DNA of 51,969 bases from CAYZPW01 sp964480475 (GTDB lineage Bacteria > B130-G9): assembly GCA_964480475.1 (NCBI GenBank), contig CAYZPW010000010.1, positions 1 through 51,969 on the forward strand, in the 5' to 3' direction. Every line of letters begins with the position of its first letter. Within the stretch, counting starts at the first letter, position 1. The position numbers and the translations under genes were made by a program. Positions 1 through 8,755 of this stretch are shown here, piece by piece. The notes under the pieces were generated by a model. That model did not search any database, was not told where the DNA came from, and saw nothing but the letters and a program-made list of their open reading frames with translations.

Positions 1-72
1 TATTTTGGGTTGATGAGGGCTGTCTGTTGTGTTCTATAAATCGTATTCCCTGAAGGGGAATAACGTGAATAG

Positions 73-92
73 CCCCACGTTTCAACGTGGGG
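73..92. repeat. Perfect hairpin with GTTTCAAC core
   Basis: The arms CCCCACGT and ACGTGGGG form an 8-bp stem around loop TTCA, followed by ATTC. The loop plus inner stem (GTTTCAAC) is shared, in the opposite orientation, with the hairpin at 280-303, while the outer stem differs. Confidence 0.75.
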
Positions 93-117
93 ATTCGGTC
101 GGCAGGCGCCGAAGAAC

Positions 118-134
118 CGACCCTGAAGGGGTCG
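118..134. repeat. CCCTGAAGGGG-type hairpin
   Basis: CGACCC and GGGTCG flank TGAAG. The 17-base unit is present again as an exact inverted copy at 19794-19810. A shorter relative (CCCTGAAGGGG) lies at 48-58. Confidence 0.75.
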
Positions 135-279
135 CACAAACGGTTGATGTGAGGTCAGATTTCAGGCCGCCCCCCATGCATCCTCTTCAGGAGCGAATTC
201 TCTGGAGGGAGGATGAGGCTCTTGAGGTGCAGCCGTCACCCGAATGAATTCGGGTGTTAGAATAATAAGAGCCATTCAT

Positions 280-303
280 ATCACCGCGTTGAAACGCGGT
301 GAT
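280..303. repeat. Perfect hairpin with GTTGAAAC core
   Basis: A 10-bp stem, ATCACCGCGT with ACGCGGTGAT, encloses loop TGAA. It is the opposite-strand version of the GTTTCAAC core at 73-92, but with a different outer stem. Both copies are followed by ATTC-like bases. Confidence 0.75.
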
Positions 304-340
304 TCAGAGATATCTAACTCCATGAATATGCGTATAATTG

Positions 341-367
341 TTAGGTCTGAGACCGCGCCCCTACACC
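341..367 (-). repeat. TGTAGGGGCG-type dispersed element
   Basis: Read on the minus strand it begins GGTGTAGGGGCGCGG and contains the palindrome GGTCTGAGACC (344-354). Related elements with the same TGTAGGGGCG head and other palindromic cores are at 46353-46386 and 46435-46463, and a TAGGGGCG copy is at 50004-50026. Confidence 0.6.
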
Positions 368-590
368 TCCAGAATCGACTTATTGGACAGCCTGTTCAGT
401 CAGGTGGCGTGAGGGGCGCGCCGTCCTTATCCTCCTCCTCTCCTCACGGCAGGCCGGGAGGCCGATCCACACCCGAACGTATGGAACAACTTGTGTAGTA
501 GTTTCGTATTGACGTTATATGTTGTGTTGATGTAGAATTCGTTGTGGTTTGGCGCTGTTGGCTTTTTTGTCCTGATTCTGGTTCTGAAGA

Positions 591-3500
591 ATGAAGCTGA
601 AAAGCATTGAGTTGGTCGGTTTCAAGTCATTCCCGCGTCGCCTGAAGCTGGAGCTTGCGGACCGCGTGACGGTGTTGGTCGGCCCGAATGGCTGCGGGAA
701 GAGCAATATCTGTGATGCCTTTGTCTGGGCGTTCGGCGAGCAGAGCCCGCGCCTTCTACGCGGCCAGCGCATGCAGGAGGTCATCTTCTCGGGCACCGAG
801 GAGCAGAGGCCGATCAACTACGCGCAGGTTTCAATGCACTTCACCGGCGCGGCCGATTGGCTCAAGGTCAAGTTCGACGAGATCGTCATCTCACGGAAGA
901 TGTTTCGGTCTGGCGAGAGCGAGTTTTTGATAAATCAGGCCCCGTGCCGCCTGCGCGACATTCAGGAGCTCTTCATGGATACGGGCGTCGGGGCCAGGTC
1001 TTACTCCATCATCCCGCAGGGGCAGATTTCATACCTCATCGACCAGAAACCCTCTGAACGGCGCCTGATCATCGAGGAGGCGGCCGGCATCCAGAAGTAT
1101 CGTCATCGCAAGAAGATGGCGCTCGCGCGGCTTGCCGACACTGAGGACAACTTGGTGCGAGTCGATCAGCGGGTTCTTGAGATCTCGCGAACCACGCGGA
1201 CCCTAAAATCGCAGTCGGAGAAGGCGCAGCGGTTCAAGGATTTGCAGAAGCGGGCCCGTGATCTGCGAATGCGGCTCAATTGCGCGGAATACGTGGAGCT
1301 TTCAGAGCGGCTCAGAGCAGAGCAGGACTCGCTGGAGGGGAATGCGGAGCGAAAGGCCGAGCTCTTGCGTGATGTTGCGAAGACGAAGAAGGCCCTGGAG
1401 CAGATACAGAACCGTTTCAAGGTCCTGTCGGACGAGCGGGATGACCTTGAGCGACGGCTGCGCGAATCGCGAGTCGAGGCCGAGTCGCTTCGCCTTTCTA
1501 CCGGAACGCTGACGGAGAAGATACGGTCGGAGAACCTGCGCGCCAAATCGTGCCAGGAGGACCTCGGGGAGCTCTCGAAGCAGTCCGAGGAGACTGGCAA
1601 AAAGCTTCGGAAGTTTGAAAGGGAGCACGAGCGTATCACTGCCTCGCTCGCCAAGATCGACGACGGCTCGAGGTTGGCAAAGGCGGCTTGTGACGAGGCG
1701 CGACAGGAGCGGAGGAGACTTACCGATAGGTTAACCAAGGCGCAGAATCGCTGGATGCAGGCAGCGACCAAGCTGGCGAGGGCTCAGGAGGAGAGCCGGG
1801 CCAACACGTTCACGCTCCAGCATCTGTCCCAACAACTCGTTTCGACAAGTGAACACGCGACCGAAAGCCGGACCAGGCTTAATAAGCTCAGGGCGAGGCT
1901 TGACCTTGCGAAGGAGCAGGCTTCAAGCCATCAAGAGCAGCTCGCCTCGCTTGAAGCGGCAAGTGAGTCCTGCTCCAGGGCACTGTCAGATGCTGCTAGT
2001 GCGAGGGACGCGGCTGTTCAGCAGAGCGCTACGCTGAAATCGAAGCTGGCGTTGACGCGCTCTCGGCTTCAGACGACGCGCGAGCTCTTGAGCCAGCTTG
2101 AGGGCTTTCAAGAAGGAATCCGCGCGGTCGCGAAGGTCTGGAAGGAGCGCTCCTCCGGCGGCGACACACCTGAGGTCATTGGCCACCTGCTCCACGCCAA
2201 AGAGGGCTATGAGACGCCCCTGGAGGCCGTGCTCGGCTCTCGCCTTCAGTGCCTCGTCATGGATGATTTTAGGCAGGTCGGCGAAGCGGTCTCGTATCTT
2301 CAGGAGCACAAGGCCGGCAGGGGCAGCTTCGTCGCAAAGGAGGCGGCGCGGGCGCGCGCCTCGTTCACGTCCGAACCGCACTCGCTGCCCGGGACGCTGG
2401 GGCCGGCGCAGAGTTTTGTGGAGTCCTGCAACTATCCCGATCTTACGAACATGCTTTTGCACGACGTGTGGGTCGTTGAGGACCTCGACCGCGCCGTCTC
2501 GCTCTGGGGCGCGGGCGGCAACGGCGCGACTTTTGTTACGCTGTCCGGCGAGGTTGTTGAGAGCAGCGGCGTAGTCCACGGCGGCAGCAAGGTTCCCGGC
2601 GCGCGAGTCTTGACTCGGCAGCGGGAGCTGTCCGACCTGGAGAAGAGCGAGGAGAAGCTTGTTTCAGACCTCGCAGTCGCGGAGAAGGCGTTGAAGGACG
2701 CGAACGAGTTCTATTTGAAGGCCCAGGAGGCTTCTGCCAAGTCGCAGGAGGCCGTGGACGCTGGTCGGCTGGGGCTCATGGACGAGCAAAAGATAATCGA
2801 AGGCTTGAGCCGCGAATGCGATCTGGCCAGCGATGAGATGAAGAACCTTCAAGCTCGGGTGCAGGAAATCGACAAGGCCAAGTCGCGATGCGCCGACCGG
2901 GACAAGGAGCTTCAGGCCGAGATAGCGCAACTCGAGGACGATGGCAAGCAGCTTGAGGCGTCGGTCGAGACGATGCGGGCCGAGGTTGCCATCAACACAA
3001 AGAAGAGCTCGTCGCTTGAGAGTCGGCTGTCGGACTTCGCGCAGCGCCGGGCCGCGGCGCGGGAGAAGCAGCGCGGCGCGTCGGCGAACGTCTCTCGGCT
3101 TGAGGCGGATATGCAGAGTATAAGGGACAAGGAGCAACAGAAGCAGCGTCTGTTGAGACAGCTCGATGAGGAAGTGGTCAGGCTGCGGCGAGGGCAGACG
3201 GAGGGGTCCAAGCGGCTTGCCGAGCTTGAAAGAGCGATGTCGATGCTCTCATCGAGCCTTGATGAGAAGAGCAAGCAGCAGAACGAGCTGGCGACCAGAC
3301 GGGAGGTCTTGAGCCGAGAATACGACCGCTATCTCGGGCAGGAGCGAAAGGTCGCAGCCTCGTTGAGCGACTCACGCGCACGCGCCTCGTCCCTTGAGGC
3401 GCAGCTTGAGGCTTCGCTTCAGCGCATCGAGGGCGAGATGCCCGGCTTCCCGGAGATGCGGGACGTTGATGGTTTGCTGGCTGAATACGGGCGAGACGGG

Positions 3501-4202
3501 CCGATTGCGGCCGAGACGCGGGCTGAGATGCGAGCCGAGCTGGGAGTCATTTCCGACCGGCTTCAGAGCCTGGGCGACGTGAACTTCGCGGCCATTCAGG
3601 ACTACAAATCGACGAAGGACGAGCTCGATTTCCTGAAGCGCGAGCGCGGCGACATAGCCCAGTCCGTCAAGCTCATCAATCGCACTATTGGCAAGATTGA
3701 CAGCGAGGCAAAGCGGCGGTTTGTCGAGGCGTTCGAGTCGATAAGCGGCAAGTTCGGCGAGCGGTTCACCGACCTATTTGGCGGCGGCACGGCAAGGCTC
3801 AAACTCGTCGGGAGCGACGACGTTCTGGAGGCGGGCGTTGAGATAGTCGCACAGCCTCATGGCAAGCGTCAGATGAGCGTTGGCCTGCTCTCAGGAGGTG
3901 AGAAGGCGCTCGCGGGCATCGCGCTTACGTTCGCGCTATTTGAGCACCGCCCGGCCCCGGTCTGCATCCTGGACGAGATCGACGCGGCCCTTGACGAGGC
4001 GAACACGGTCAGGTTCATCGAGCGGCTGCGCCTCTATAGCCAATCGACGCAGTTCGTAATCATCACGCACAACCGGCGGACGATGGAGATAGCCGACCTC
4101 TTGTATGGTGTAACGATGGAGAAAAAAGGCGTCTCGAAAATCCTGAAGCTCCGTATGGAAGACCTCGCCGCACCCGACACGAAGGCCAAAGCCGCAAACT
4201 AG
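591..4202 (+). CDS. smc: Chromosome segregation protein SMC
   Basis: This 1203-residue protein has the full SMC architecture, close to the usual bacterial length of about 1150-1200. The N-terminal ATPase half carries Walker A GPNGCGKS at residues 31-38. Long coiled coils rich in E, K, Q and R follow. The hinge lies at roughly 520-670 (from EVIGHLL to VVHGGSK), then the return coil. The C-terminal half has the ABC signature LLSGGEKAL near 1100 and Walker B CILDEIDAALDEAN near 1125. SMC dimers with ScpAB organise and help segregate the chromosome in the nucleoid. No ScpA, ScpB, ftsY or rnc gene, the common neighbours, is present here. The ATG at 591 begins directly with the conserved beta-strand (MKLKSIELVGFKSF), which fixes the start even though the ribosome site is weak. 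Confidence 0.97.
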   Translation: MKLKSIELVGFKSFPRRLKLELADRVTVLVGPNGCGKSNICDAFVWAFGEQSPRLLRGQRMQEVIFSGTEEQRPINYAQVSMHFTGAADWLKVKFDEIVISRKMFRSGESEFLINQAPCRLRDIQELFMDTGVGARSYSIIPQGQISYLIDQKPSERRLIIEEAAGIQKYRHRKKMALARLADTEDNLVRVDQRVLEISRTTRTLKSQSEKAQRFKDLQKRARDLRMRLNCAEYVELSERLRAEQDSLEGNAERKAELLRDVAKTKKALEQIQNRFKVLSDERDDLERRLRESRVEAESLRLSTGTLTEKIRSENLRAKSCQEDLGELSKQSEETGKKLRKFEREHERITASLAKIDDGSRLAKAACDEARQERRRLTDRLTKAQNRWMQAATKLARAQEESRANTFTLQHLSQQLVSTSEHATESRTRLNKLRARLDLAKEQASSHQEQLASLEAASESCSRALSDAASARDAAVQQSATLKSKLALTRSRLQTTRELLSQLEGFQEGIRAVAKVWKERSSGGDTPEVIGHLLHAKEGYETPLEAVLGSRLQCLVMDDFRQVGEAVSYLQEHKAGRGSFVAKEAARARASFTSEPHSLPGTLGPAQSFVESCNYPDLTNMLLHDVWVVEDLDRAVSLWGAGGNGATFVTLSGEVVESSGVVHGGSKVPGARVLTRQRELSDLEKSEEKLVSDLAVAEKALKDANEFYLKAQEASAKSQEAVDAGRLGLMDEQKIIEGLSRECDLASDEMKNLQARVQEIDKAKSRCADRDKELQAEIAQLEDDGKQLEASVETMRAEVAINTKKSSSLESRLSDFAQRRAAAREKQRGASANVSRLEADMQSIRDKEQQKQRLLRQLDEEVVRLRRGQTEGSKRLAELERAMSMLSSSLDEKSKQQNELATRREVLSREYDRYLGQERKVAASLSDSRARASSLEAQLEASLQRIEGEMPGFPEMRDVDGLLAEYGRDGPIAAETRAEMRAELGVISDRLQSLGDVNFAAIQDYKSTKDELDFLKRERGDIAQSVKLINRTIGKIDSEAKRRFVEAFESISGKFGERFTDLFGGGTARLKLVGSDDVLEAGVEIVAQPHGKRQMSVGLLSGGEKALAGIALTFALFEHRPAPVCILDEIDAALDEANTVRFIERLRLYSQSTQFVIITHNRRTMEIADLLYGVTMEKKGVSKILKLRMEDLAAPDTKAKAAN

Positions 4203-4338
4203 CGCCTCGGCTGTTGTTGCACGGGTTTGCGTATGTTTTGATGCACATCTGCGTTGTCTTCTTAGGCGCGCAGAACTTGCCCGCGTTCAGTTTGACACCC
4301 TCCGGCTGAAGCTTCTCAAAGTGGGGGGCAGGGTGAGG

Positions 4339-4354
4339 TTCGCCGTACGGCGAA
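4339..4354. repeat. Perfect 16-bp palindrome, copy 1
   Basis: TTCGCCGTACGGCGAA is perfectly self-complementary. The related copy at 4461-4476 keeps the TTCGCC and GGCGAA arms but has CCAC in the centre. Confidence 0.7.
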
Positions 4355-4460
4355 TTCGCAGGATACGTTTCTTTCTGAGCGAGAGTTACCTATACAAGGC
4401 GTATTGGAGGCTCTTGGCGTGCCGACTTCGCCAGCCACTGATTGTCAGGTGCTGAGATAA

Positions 4461-4476
4461 TTCGCCCCACGGCGAA
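4461..4476. repeat. Palindrome, copy 2
   Basis: TTCGCC and GGCGAA arms surround CCAC. It has the same arms as the unit at 4339-4354, 107 bases away. Confidence 0.65.
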
Positions 4477-4847
4477 CTCGGCGCCGAGCCAGCACAAAAA
4501 CTCCGTCCAGCCACGGCCCAGGAATTATTACGCCAAAAATCACGCAAGAGGGGCACGAATCAAGCGCGTCACGGCCATCTCAGCATTGAATCTGAGGACA
4601 ATCCCGTCCGCCCCTCCATCAACTCACCAACAATCCAACCTAAAATCCCCAAAGCCTGTCCCAAAACCAGATCAACAACCCAATCGCCGTCCCGTGGCTT
4701 AACGAAAAGACAATCTCCATCCAATTCAAACCTTGAACTACAACAAATTCCCCACAAGAATCTCGGTCAAATTATGACGCTCATAACCCTCGTGAGAATC
4801 GGTGATAAATAATCCGGGATAGGAGTCACGGCCTTGAGCTATTCGGG

Positions 4848-7004
4848 TTAGCGAGCACTGAGGGACAGGACCCTCCCGTCCATCGAAGACGGCGGGGCAA
4901 TGCCGAGTATCGACAGCGCAGTGGGCGCGAGGTCCAGGATTGTGGGCCGGCCCGTTCGGATCGGGCGGTTGCAGAGCAGAATCCCGGAACTTATCGCAAC
5001 GTCGAGCGAGCAGTGATCGCCAGACCACTTCTTGTTGTTATTGGTGAAAACGTCCGGCGAGACGCCGCCCAGAGTGCTCTGCCACGAAACGCGATAACCG
5101 CTTGCCATCCCGACCTGAATGTCCGGCGCCTCGTCAAACTGGCTTCCGAAATAGATGTCGTCGCGGTCATAGACGGCCCTCACGGCGACGTCCCTGGTCT
5201 TCGGGTCCAGAAGGCCGGACAATCCCCTCACAAGTTCCTTCTTGAGCGATCGATACTCCGCGCCGGGCCGCACGGCGCCGAGAGCCTCCCGTCCCTTTAG
5301 ATTGACGTAAATCTGCCCCAGGCCAAGCGCGTATGCCCTTGTCCGCTCGAAATCGACATTCGGCCAGAAATCGCCACGGCCAAATAGGGCCTCAAGATTG
5401 AAATCCTTGCCGCCCGTCCCCGCGAACTGCATATAGCCGTTCCGAACGAGCCACGTGTTGAGGTTGATGCCCCGCCTGAAAGGATGAAACCCGTGGTCGG
5501 AGAGAACCATAACTATGGTGTCCGAATCGGCCTTGCGCAACACCTGGCCAATGACGTCATCCATACGCCTGTAGGAGTCAAGAATCGGGTTGCCAAGCCG
5601 CGCTTCGAGCTGCGGGTCGTAGAGCGTGTGCGCCTTGTCAAGCATCCGAAAGAACGCGTGCTGCACGCGGTCTGTGCCCGAGAAGAGCATGAAGAAGAGA
5701 TTGTAAGGCAACTCGTCAAGCGCGAAATCAAGCATTCGCTTTCGCGCCTCGAACGTGCTCACTGCATCCTGCAAGAACGTCTCGTCCGAGAGCTTCCCCT
5801 CATTGAGAGCCATCGTATCAATGGCCCAGCCCTGAGTCTTAAAAAGGCCAATCTGCTCGGCCAGCTCCCTCGAAAACCGCCCCGGCCGGGAGATTGGCAT
5901 AACTGGATCGGTCGGATCGATATTGATCGGCGTCATATAGACGCTGACCTCAGGTGACACCGACTCGAGGTAGAAACGCGCAATGCCGCTCGCCGAGACG
6001 AGCGCTGTTACATCAAACTCAATGGGCACGAATTCCGACCAACGACCGAGGCGCAGACGGACCTCTCGTCCGGCAACTTTCACGACGAGTTCATCGCTGC
6101 CTAACCGCCGGAACGTAATCGGCGCGACAAGGATGGTCTGGCGGGCCTCAAGTTCACTCCGCCGCCGCAGAAGCTCGGCCTTCTCCTCCCGAAGCTGGCC
6201 CAGACGTCTCGGGCTTGCGGGTGATGCGGCAATTCTGTCGTCGAGAGCGGCCAGCTCCTTCGCGAGCTTTTCCTTTCGCTGCAAAAGGACGGGGTCCCAC
6301 GGCCCCTGGACCTCCGCTCTCGCGAGGGCACCGCGAAAGTCGAGCTTGATGAGTTTCCCGCCCATCTCGGTGTCCCCGATTTGAGCTCTCGAAAGCCCCG
6401 TCGAGAAATAGTGATAGGTTCCCTGAGTTCCACGCAAATCGGGAACGCCGAGACCGGAGAGAATGTAGCCGCCCTCCAGCTCCTCAGGCTCGAAACTCAC
6501 GGGCGCGAGCAGAGCCGCTGACCGTATCCCGTGCTCGCTCGCGATCTTCCAAAACGACTTGCCTCGTCGGCCGCACACCGCCCCGGGCGCCTCAATCGGG
6601 ATGGTGTCAAACAGAAACCTCGGCCGCCTCGGTTGTGCGACTGCAATGTGTGGCGAGTAGGTCTGAGGGTCCCGCCTGAGGAAATCGAATATCCCGTGCT
6701 TGCCGGGGTTGCACCCGGTCACAAATGATGCCCAAGCGACGGGCGATTCGGGCGGATTCGTCGTGCCAAGCCTTCGGTAGCCACCGAGGCGCATCAGCTT
6801 CCTGACGTTCGGGAGGAGTCCTTTCTCGCACCATGGCTCCAGGAGCGATGGCGAGACGCCATCGAAGCCCAAGATGACCACCTTCTGACGCAGCTGGCGC
6901 ATCCGCCTCGACTCGCACCCGCTCAACCCCGCAAGCGAGCCAAGTCCCGCCGCGGCGCCCGCGCCTCCAGCGAGCCGCAAGAACTCCCGTCTGCTAAGCT
7001 TCAT
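4848..7004 (-). CDS. Tat-exported lipoprotein, type I phosphodiesterase / alkaline phosphatase superfamily
   Basis: The 718-residue protein starts with a twin-arginine signal (SRREFLRL, residues 4-11) and a lipobox LSGC ending at Cys30. It is therefore predicted to be exported folded and lipid-anchored. Alkaline-phosphatase-superfamily metal-site motifs are visible: GFDGVSPS soon after the signal, SPVAWASFVTG where the nucleophile region lies, FSGTDRVQHAFF, and SDHGFHPF near the C-terminal half. A predicted coiled-coil insertion of about 50 residues (LAKELAALDDRIA onward) sits around residue 250. Related phosphodiesterase/pyrophosphatase-like proteins hydrolyse phosphodiesters or transfer phospho-groups; the substrate here cannot be read from the sequence. 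The gene lies 62 bases after the zinc-ribbon gene on the same strand and may be its distal operon member. Confidence 0.85.
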   Translation of the reverse strand: MKLSRREFLRLAGGAGAAAGLGSLAGLSGCESRRMRQLRQKVVILGFDGVSPSLLEPWCEKGLLPNVRKLMRLGGYRRLGTTNPPESPVAWASFVTGCNPGKHGIFDFLRRDPQTYSPHIAVAQPRRPRFLFDTIPIEAPGAVCGRRGKSFWKIASEHGIRSAALLAPVSFEPEELEGGYILSGLGVPDLRGTQGTYHYFSTGLSRAQIGDTEMGGKLIKLDFRGALARAEVQGPWDPVLLQRKEKLAKELAALDDRIAASPASPRRLGQLREEKAELLRRRSELEARQTILVAPITFRRLGSDELVVKVAGREVRLRLGRWSEFVPIEFDVTALVSASGIARFYLESVSPEVSVYMTPINIDPTDPVMPISRPGRFSRELAEQIGLFKTQGWAIDTMALNEGKLSDETFLQDAVSTFEARKRMLDFALDELPYNLFFMLFSGTDRVQHAFFRMLDKAHTLYDPQLEARLGNPILDSYRRMDDVIGQVLRKADSDTIVMVLSDHGFHPFRRGINLNTWLVRNGYMQFAGTGGKDFNLEALFGRGDFWPNVDFERTRAYALGLGQIYVNLKGREALGAVRPGAEYRSLKKELVRGLSGLLDPKTRDVAVRAVYDRDDIYFGSQFDEAPDIQVGMASGYRVSWQSTLGGVSPDVFTNNNKKWSGDHCSLDVAISSGILLCNRPIRTGRPTILDLAPTALSILGIAPPSSMDGRVLSLSAR

Positions 7005-7066
7005 TTGATGGCCATTTGGCTTGGCGTGTCTTCATGGATAGCGTCCGTCCGGAGCAGACTCGGGCG

Positions 7067-7798
7067 TCAACGCTCGGGACCTTCGTAATCGTGCTGGTCG
7101 GGTCTCGGGTTGCGGCCTATGCCGAGGAGCACGATGAGATCGATGATGGAGATGAGGTGCGCAACGCCGACGGCAAGGACTGTGTATTTGACCTTGCTGC
7201 TCAGGAGGGAGCCCACGAGCGCGTAGATGTTCTTCCTCTGGAGGTTCTGGTAACCCCTTGCGGTGATGTCAAATCCCTCATCCAGGGGAACGGCGAAGAA
7301 CGTAACAATGCCCGCAAGAATGACAAGTAGGAAGAAAACGGCGCCGCGAGCCGGGCGTCCCAGCCGGAAATGCCCAGCGCCCGGGAAAAACAAACCCGCA
7401 ATGAACGCGAACATGCCGGGGGAGTATCTAGCATGTCGCTTTCTGTCGCGCTCCGACGTTTGCTGCCACTTGGGCGAGGCGCTGTATTTGATCGCGTCCT
7501 GCACGTCCTTATGCTGCCTTGCGGCCCAGAACTCGTTGTCGTCCGGCTCGGGTTCTTGCCAGTTGTCGGCGTTGCGTGGGGCACGAGCATTTGGCCCATC
7601 CTCCCGGCGGAGGTCCTTGACCAAAAACGCCTCGTTCTCACCGCGACGTCTCTCGAATGAGCGATCCTGGGGAGGTTCTGCCTCGCTCTCAGGACTGATG
7701 GTTCTGGTGTCGATCATGTGCTGGCAGCACGGGCAATCGATCAGCACCTCGCCCATCGGATCGAATCTGTGGCCACACTTGGGGCATCTGATTTCCAT
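7067..7798 (-). CDS. Zinc-ribbon membrane protein, function unknown
   Basis: The 243-residue protein opens with two Cys pairs (CPKCG, then CPCC), a zinc ribbon of the MJ0042 kind, so the N-terminus is expected in the cytoplasm. A charged, low-complexity linker follows. The C-terminal third contains two or three hydrophobic segments beginning GMFAFIAGLFFPGAGHFRLG, which resemble the small TM2-type or DUF6677-like membrane pair. No catalytic motif is seen. The gene lies between the Bat genes and the exported phosphodiesterase, all on the minus strand. The 90-base gap to batE is filled by an inverted repeat, so it may have a separate promoter. Its function is unknown. Confidence 0.75.
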   Translation of the reverse strand: MEIRCPKCGHRFDPMGEVLIDCPCCQHMIDTRTISPESEAEPPQDRSFERRRGENEAFLVKDLRREDGPNARAPRNADNWQEPEPDDNEFWAARQHKDVQDAIKYSASPKWQQTSERDRKRHARYSPGMFAFIAGLFFPGAGHFRLGRPARGAVFFLLVILAGIVTFFAVPLDEGFDITARGYQNLQRKNIYALVGSLLSSKVKYTVLAVGVAHLISIIDLIVLLGIGRNPRPDQHDYEGPER

Positions 7799-7811
7799 AG
7801 AGGCTATTTAA

Positions 7812-7892
7812 CCACGAATGGACACGAATTGCCGCGAATAGCGCGCCGGGCACAATCTACATTCGTGCTCATTCGTGTTCATTCGCGGCTAG
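7812..7892. repeat. Inverted repeat of ACGAATGGACACGAATT type
   Basis: The left arm (7812-7841: CCACGAATGGACACGAATT, then GCCGCGAATAG) is matched imperfectly by the complement of the right arm (7861-7892, containing CATTCGTGTTCATTCGCGG). Each arm is itself built from repeated CGAAT units. The right arm includes bases 7889-7891, the stop codon of the upstream batE-like gene. Confidence 0.7.
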
Positions 7893-8755
7893 AGGCTACT
7901 ACCGATGGTCTCGACCGATTCTTTGGGCAGCCAGCCAGAGAGACCTGTTTCGATGCTTATCTGAAACCAGTCATCTTTGCTGACCTGAATACGGACCTTC
8001 GTGCCAGTGTGAAGCTCAAAGACCTCGGCAAACTCCTCCCTGGGGCCGCTCCTGGCCTTCACGGCTTCTGCGACCACGATCCCCAAATCACGTGCGTTGA
8101 AAGCGCGAACCTTGATTGCGGTGTTAGTCCCACAGAACACGGCTAGAATGAGCAAAACCGCACCAATTCGCACGAGCATCCGCCGAGCAGCTTCTCTTCT
8201 TGCCCTACTTCCTTCGCGCTTCGCCTCATTCTTCAAGAGGATCACAGCGATAACCACGGCCATGAGCGCCAAGTAGAGTGAGAGCGAAGTAACCGTCCAT
8301 TCGTTGACATTGAACAGCGAATAGATGTCCGTAAAGAGCTGTGCAAGAACGTTGCGCTCGGTCGGCTCGACCTTGTCAACTATTCCCGACCGTGCTAAGT
8401 CCAGGTTATACGTAATGGACGCATCGCGAGGCGCCATCTGTTTTGCCCTCTCGTAGTATAGGATTGCCCGGCCGAGATCGCCCATTCTGAAGTAACAGTT
8501 GCCGAGGTTGTAGAAGAGGTGTGGGTTCTGCCATCTGGCCAGCGCCGCGGCGAGGAACCTGTCCCGTGCGCCCGCGAAGTCATCCTGCTCATAATGGTCA
8601 CATCCGTCGTTGTACAGCTCGATTGTGACGTTGGGATCGACCTGAACCCTAGCGTGCGACGCCGCCGGACAGGCCATTACCGCGATGATTACAAATAGGG
8701 CTGTTCGCCACAATCCCTCGGCGAAAGGTCTGACCGAGTTGGTGGAGCAGATCAT
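7889..8755 (-). CDS. batE: BatE-like protein: TPR repeats, two membrane segments and SH3-like domain
   Basis: A signal or membrane anchor (LFVIIAVMACPAASHA) is followed by TPR units (YNDGCDHYEQDDFAGARDRF; LFYNLGNCYFRMGDLGRAI). Two hydrophobic helices come next (LYLALMAVVIAVILL and MLVRIGAVLLILAVF), then a C-terminal bacterial SH3-like domain ending in WLPKESVETI. This order is typical of BatE proteins of the Bacteroides aerotolerance type, which act in the cell envelope with BatA-D. The exact role of Bat proteins is unsettled, but they are linked to oxidative or envelope stress. The start is ATG at 8755 (stop and start share one base as TGATG) or GTG at 8758; both imply coupling to the BatD-like gene. 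The stop codon lies in an inverted repeat, so the original C-terminus may have been altered. Confidence 0.8.
   Translation of the reverse strand: MICSTNSVRPFAEGLWRTALFVIIAVMACPAASHARVQVDPNVTIELYNDGCDHYEQDDFAGARDRFLAAALARWQNPHLFYNLGNCYFRMGDLGRAILYYERAKQMAPRDASITYNLDLARSGIVDKVEPTERNVLAQLFTDIYSLFNVNEWTVTSLSLYLALMAVVIAVILLKNEAKREGSRARREAARRMLVRIGAVLLILAVFCGTNTAIKVRAFNARDLGIVVAEAVKARSGPREEFAEVFELHTGTKVRIQVSKDDWFQISIETGLSGWLPKESVETIGSSL

Larger units (their letters stand above)
1..590. other. Repeat-rich intergenic region before smc
   Basis: No convincing gene is present. The stretch carries several short perfect palindromes, listed separately, that belong to families seen again near 19.7 kb and 46.3 kb. 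Short open frames here run straight through the palindromes and show no recognisable protein. A weak purine-rich GAAGA lies just before the smc start at 591. No clear promoter could be assigned. Confidence 0.7.
4203..4847. other. Non-coding stretch between convergent genes
   Basis: The stops of smc and of the phosphodiesterase gene face each other across 645 bases. I see two related palindromes (4339-4354 and 4461-4476) but no gene and no clear stem followed by a T-run. Open frames here are of low complexity and have no recognisable domain. Confidence 0.65.

Noticed and set aside
1..345. CRISPR-like array
   Set aside because: The hairpins differ in stem sequence and spacing is irregular; there are no uniform repeats or spacers and no cas genes.
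1166..1771. Long open frame on the minus strand inside smc
   Set aside because: It is antisense to the coiled coil of smc, is Ser/Arg-rich and shows no domain.
4442..4702. 86-residue open frame in the smc/phosphodiesterase gap
   Set aside because: Low-complexity Pro/Gln/Lys content, crosses a palindrome, no ribosome site or domain.
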